Below, piece by piece: positions 62,746 to 64,000 of a stretch of DNA of 64,000 nucleotides; the first letter of the stretch is position 1, and each line of letters opens with the position of its first letter. The notes beneath the pieces were generated by a model. The model had not been told where the DNA came from, did no database searches, and worked only from the letters and a program-made list of their open reading frames with translations. The stretch lies in contig JARUPZ010000007.1 in NCBI GenBank assembly GCA_031213475.1, forward strand, positions 1,757,457 through 1,821,456. Reading direction: 5' to 3'. This DNA is from Nereocystis luetkeana (taxonomy: Eukaryota > Sar > Phaeophyceae > Laminariales > Laminariaceae). A program made the translations under genes and the position numbers.

Positions 62746-63019
62746 GTAGTGCGTTCCTTTTTTGGTGCATGGCGCTCACGGAGAAGGGAGACCTCTCCCG
62801 CACGAGAAACCGAGGACTGCGTCAAAAAATAAAAGAAGAGGTTTTGAATAAAAACACTCCACGCGTGGCACACCGCGCACGCACACGCGTGACGCACGAA
62901 ACATAGCAGCGCGGCAGTGGGATGGTAATTACGGCAGCAGCAGAGAAGGATGCACGGAAGTAGGGGCTGGAACTCTCGACCGCGCTCGGCTGCCCACGGC
63001 TGCCCACGACAATCGCACC

Positions 63020-63020
<1 letters not shown>

Positions 63021-63050
<30 letters not shown>
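63021..63050. repeat. (CAG)10 microsatellite
   Basis: Pure CAG run. Confidence 0.95.
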
Positions 63051-63052
<2 letters not shown>

Positions 63053-63354
63053 TTGTACCTGTGGCAGCATGCATGTATCACACAACAGCAGAGACTCCGA
63101 GCTCTACAGATCGCAAGGTTCGATAAAAAAGCTACTTAAGAGGAGGAAGGAAGCCACAGCAGTACAGCGCGGACGAAACTACCGAGCACGCGTGGTGTTG
63201 CTTCCTGTGCTGCTAGCGGGCGGCAGGCGTTTATAGCGTTTTAGCCAGCGGGTTGCAGCACGCGCCCTGCACTGCTCGTGTGCTGTTCGTTGTCCGTGGT
63301 GTCTGGGTTACGTACATGCTGTAAAAAGAAGTTGAAGAAAAAGTGTGGGAAAAA

Positions 63355-63434
63355 AAGTAGACACGATCTCTGCAAAGGATCGAACTCGCGCCTTCAAGTC
63401 CAACATCGGGCATCGTGACCATTTGACCGTATCA
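63355..63434 (-). tRNA. tRNA-like relic, probably a pseudogene or SINE head
   Basis: On minus, GATCTTT and AGAGATC can pair as a 7-bp acceptor stem, with TGAT/GTCA as a D stem and GAGTTCGATCC as a B box. The anticodon and T stems are imperfect, so no anticodon is assigned. A poly(T)-rich stretch follows. Confidence 0.35.
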
Positions 63435-64000
63435 CGAAAGATCTCTGTTACCTGGTATTATTTTCAGCGACGCGCGACACACCGGGCGCACATGCACGGC
63501 ACAGCAGAAGAGAGAGAGGTGGTAGATGACAAATGACGGGTCGTAGCCATAGATAGAGCAGCCCGCCACAGCAGCAGTGCACCGCACTTGCGTGGTGTTT
63601 CCGGCCGCGGGTTATTCTGTTGGGCGCGGTTCTAACGATGTTTCGTGTTGTCCTGGACTGTATTTGCTGTCTACAGTAGGTGTCTGGTGTGTGCTCGCGG
63701 TAAGAAACACCAAACATTGGGGATAGAAGGACCGTTGGCCTATAATCATTTAATCCAAACGGTGCTTTCATTCCGCCCATATTTAGCGTGGCATAAGAGC
63801 AACAGCAAAGATGGGGTAGATGGTGGATGCGGACCGCAGGCTCCGATAAAGACAACTAGCCACGGCAGTATAAACGAAAATGGGCGCGTCAGACATGCGC
63901 AACAGTGTTGCCTGCTGGTGATTCATGGGCGGCAGCGTTGTGACGCTGTGCTCTCTGCCTGTTGTCCGTTGCTTGGTACATGTCTGGGCTGTGTGCTCGT

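Larger units (their letters stand above)
5076..63457. repeat. TACCAGGTA/TACCTGGTA micro-insertion family, about 60 copies
   Basis: Exact copies read at 5076, 5083, 6203, 9841, 10498, 10611, 12489, 12496, 12503, 14296, 14303, 14509, 14639, 15506, 15561, 16585, 17018, 20424, 20691, 20735, 21330, 22380, 22771, 23439, 23643, 25425, 25973, 28643, 28726, 28830, 34418, 34431, 34445, 34452, 35907, 37944, 37951, 38223, 39176, 41156, 41604, 41708, 47353, 48139, 53289, 53817, 55548, 55698, 55774, 56134, 57838, 59508, 59843, 61122, 61547, 62042, 62055, 62294, 62303, 63449. None is in an exon. Confidence 0.9.

Noticed and set aside
63355..63434. Functional tRNA gene
   Set aside because: The acceptor and D stems pair, but the anticodon and T stems do not, so only a relic is reported.
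5076..63457. TACCAGGTA as a splice signal or introner boundary because it contains CAGGTA
   Set aside because: It occurs equally as TACCTGGTA, outside the gene too, and at none of the seven mapped splice junctions.

Overview
This is nuclear DNA from a eukaryote with repeat-rich, intron-rich sequence. The evidence is GT-AG introns, a tRNA-headed SINE with poly(A) tails, several DNA-transposon families, CAG and poly(G/C) arrays and CCCTAA-like tracts. Nothing bacterial (operons, Shine-Dalgarno sites) is visible. A large-genome alga, for example a brown alga or another stramenopile, would fit, but the sequence does not settle the lineage.

Only one gene is firmly recognisable. It lies on the minus strand from about 39937 down to position 1, where the window cuts it. 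It encodes a Cyc8/Ssn6-type TPR protein, the partner of Tup1 in transcriptional repression. I could join eight exons (39293-39937, 6560-6709, 5444-5563, 4700-4759, 3838-3930, 2056-2203, 1120-1213, 1-76) in one reading frame, giving 462 codons with nine TPR units. The first intron is 32.6 kb and holds half of the window's repeats. The six downstream introns are 0.7-1.6 kb, and most carry their own private minisatellite and poly(C) tract. Upstream of the start codon (39938-40404) a divergent plus-strand gene may begin, with weak exon candidates at 40405-40560, 40739-40847 and 43708-43947. From 44 kb to the right end no gene can be named; a few open frames are listed at low confidence.

The rest is a layered mobile-element landscape. 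MITE A is about 108 bp, has ends TTACGGGGG..CCCCCGTAA and a TA duplication. MITE B is a 93-bp near-palindrome with ends CCCTTTTAG and a TTAA duplication, piggyBac-like. Family C is a dispersed repeat of about 250 bp. Family D is about 155 bp. A pair of elements of about 800 bp with GGGCC ends (P) and a related 0.7-kb element (F) are present, as are an inverted-repeat element (G) and a dimeric tRNA-derived SINE. A 1403-bp hAT-type element (57878-59280) has a perfect 8-bp duplication, carries subterminal satellite arrays and has a relic open frame. Elements are inserted into each other (B in A, A in A, A in C, SINE in C, F in C, hAT in A), which exposes target duplications and relative ages.

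The most unusual signal is a class of tiny TA-bounded insertions. The 9-mer TACCAGGTA, or its reverse complement TACCTGGTA, occurs about 60 times in 64 kb against about 0.5 expected, and is absent from exons. In repeat families A, C and D, copies with and without the motif differ by exactly 7 bp at a TA. TATTAATA behaves the same way. At one homologous TA in family C, one copy holds a complete MITE A (26427-26535) and another holds TATTAATA (61039-61046), which is what a Tc1-type excision of MITE A would leave. The CCWGG class therefore looks like footprints of a second, very active TA-targeting element that is not itself in the window, or a 7-bp insertion of unknown mechanism.
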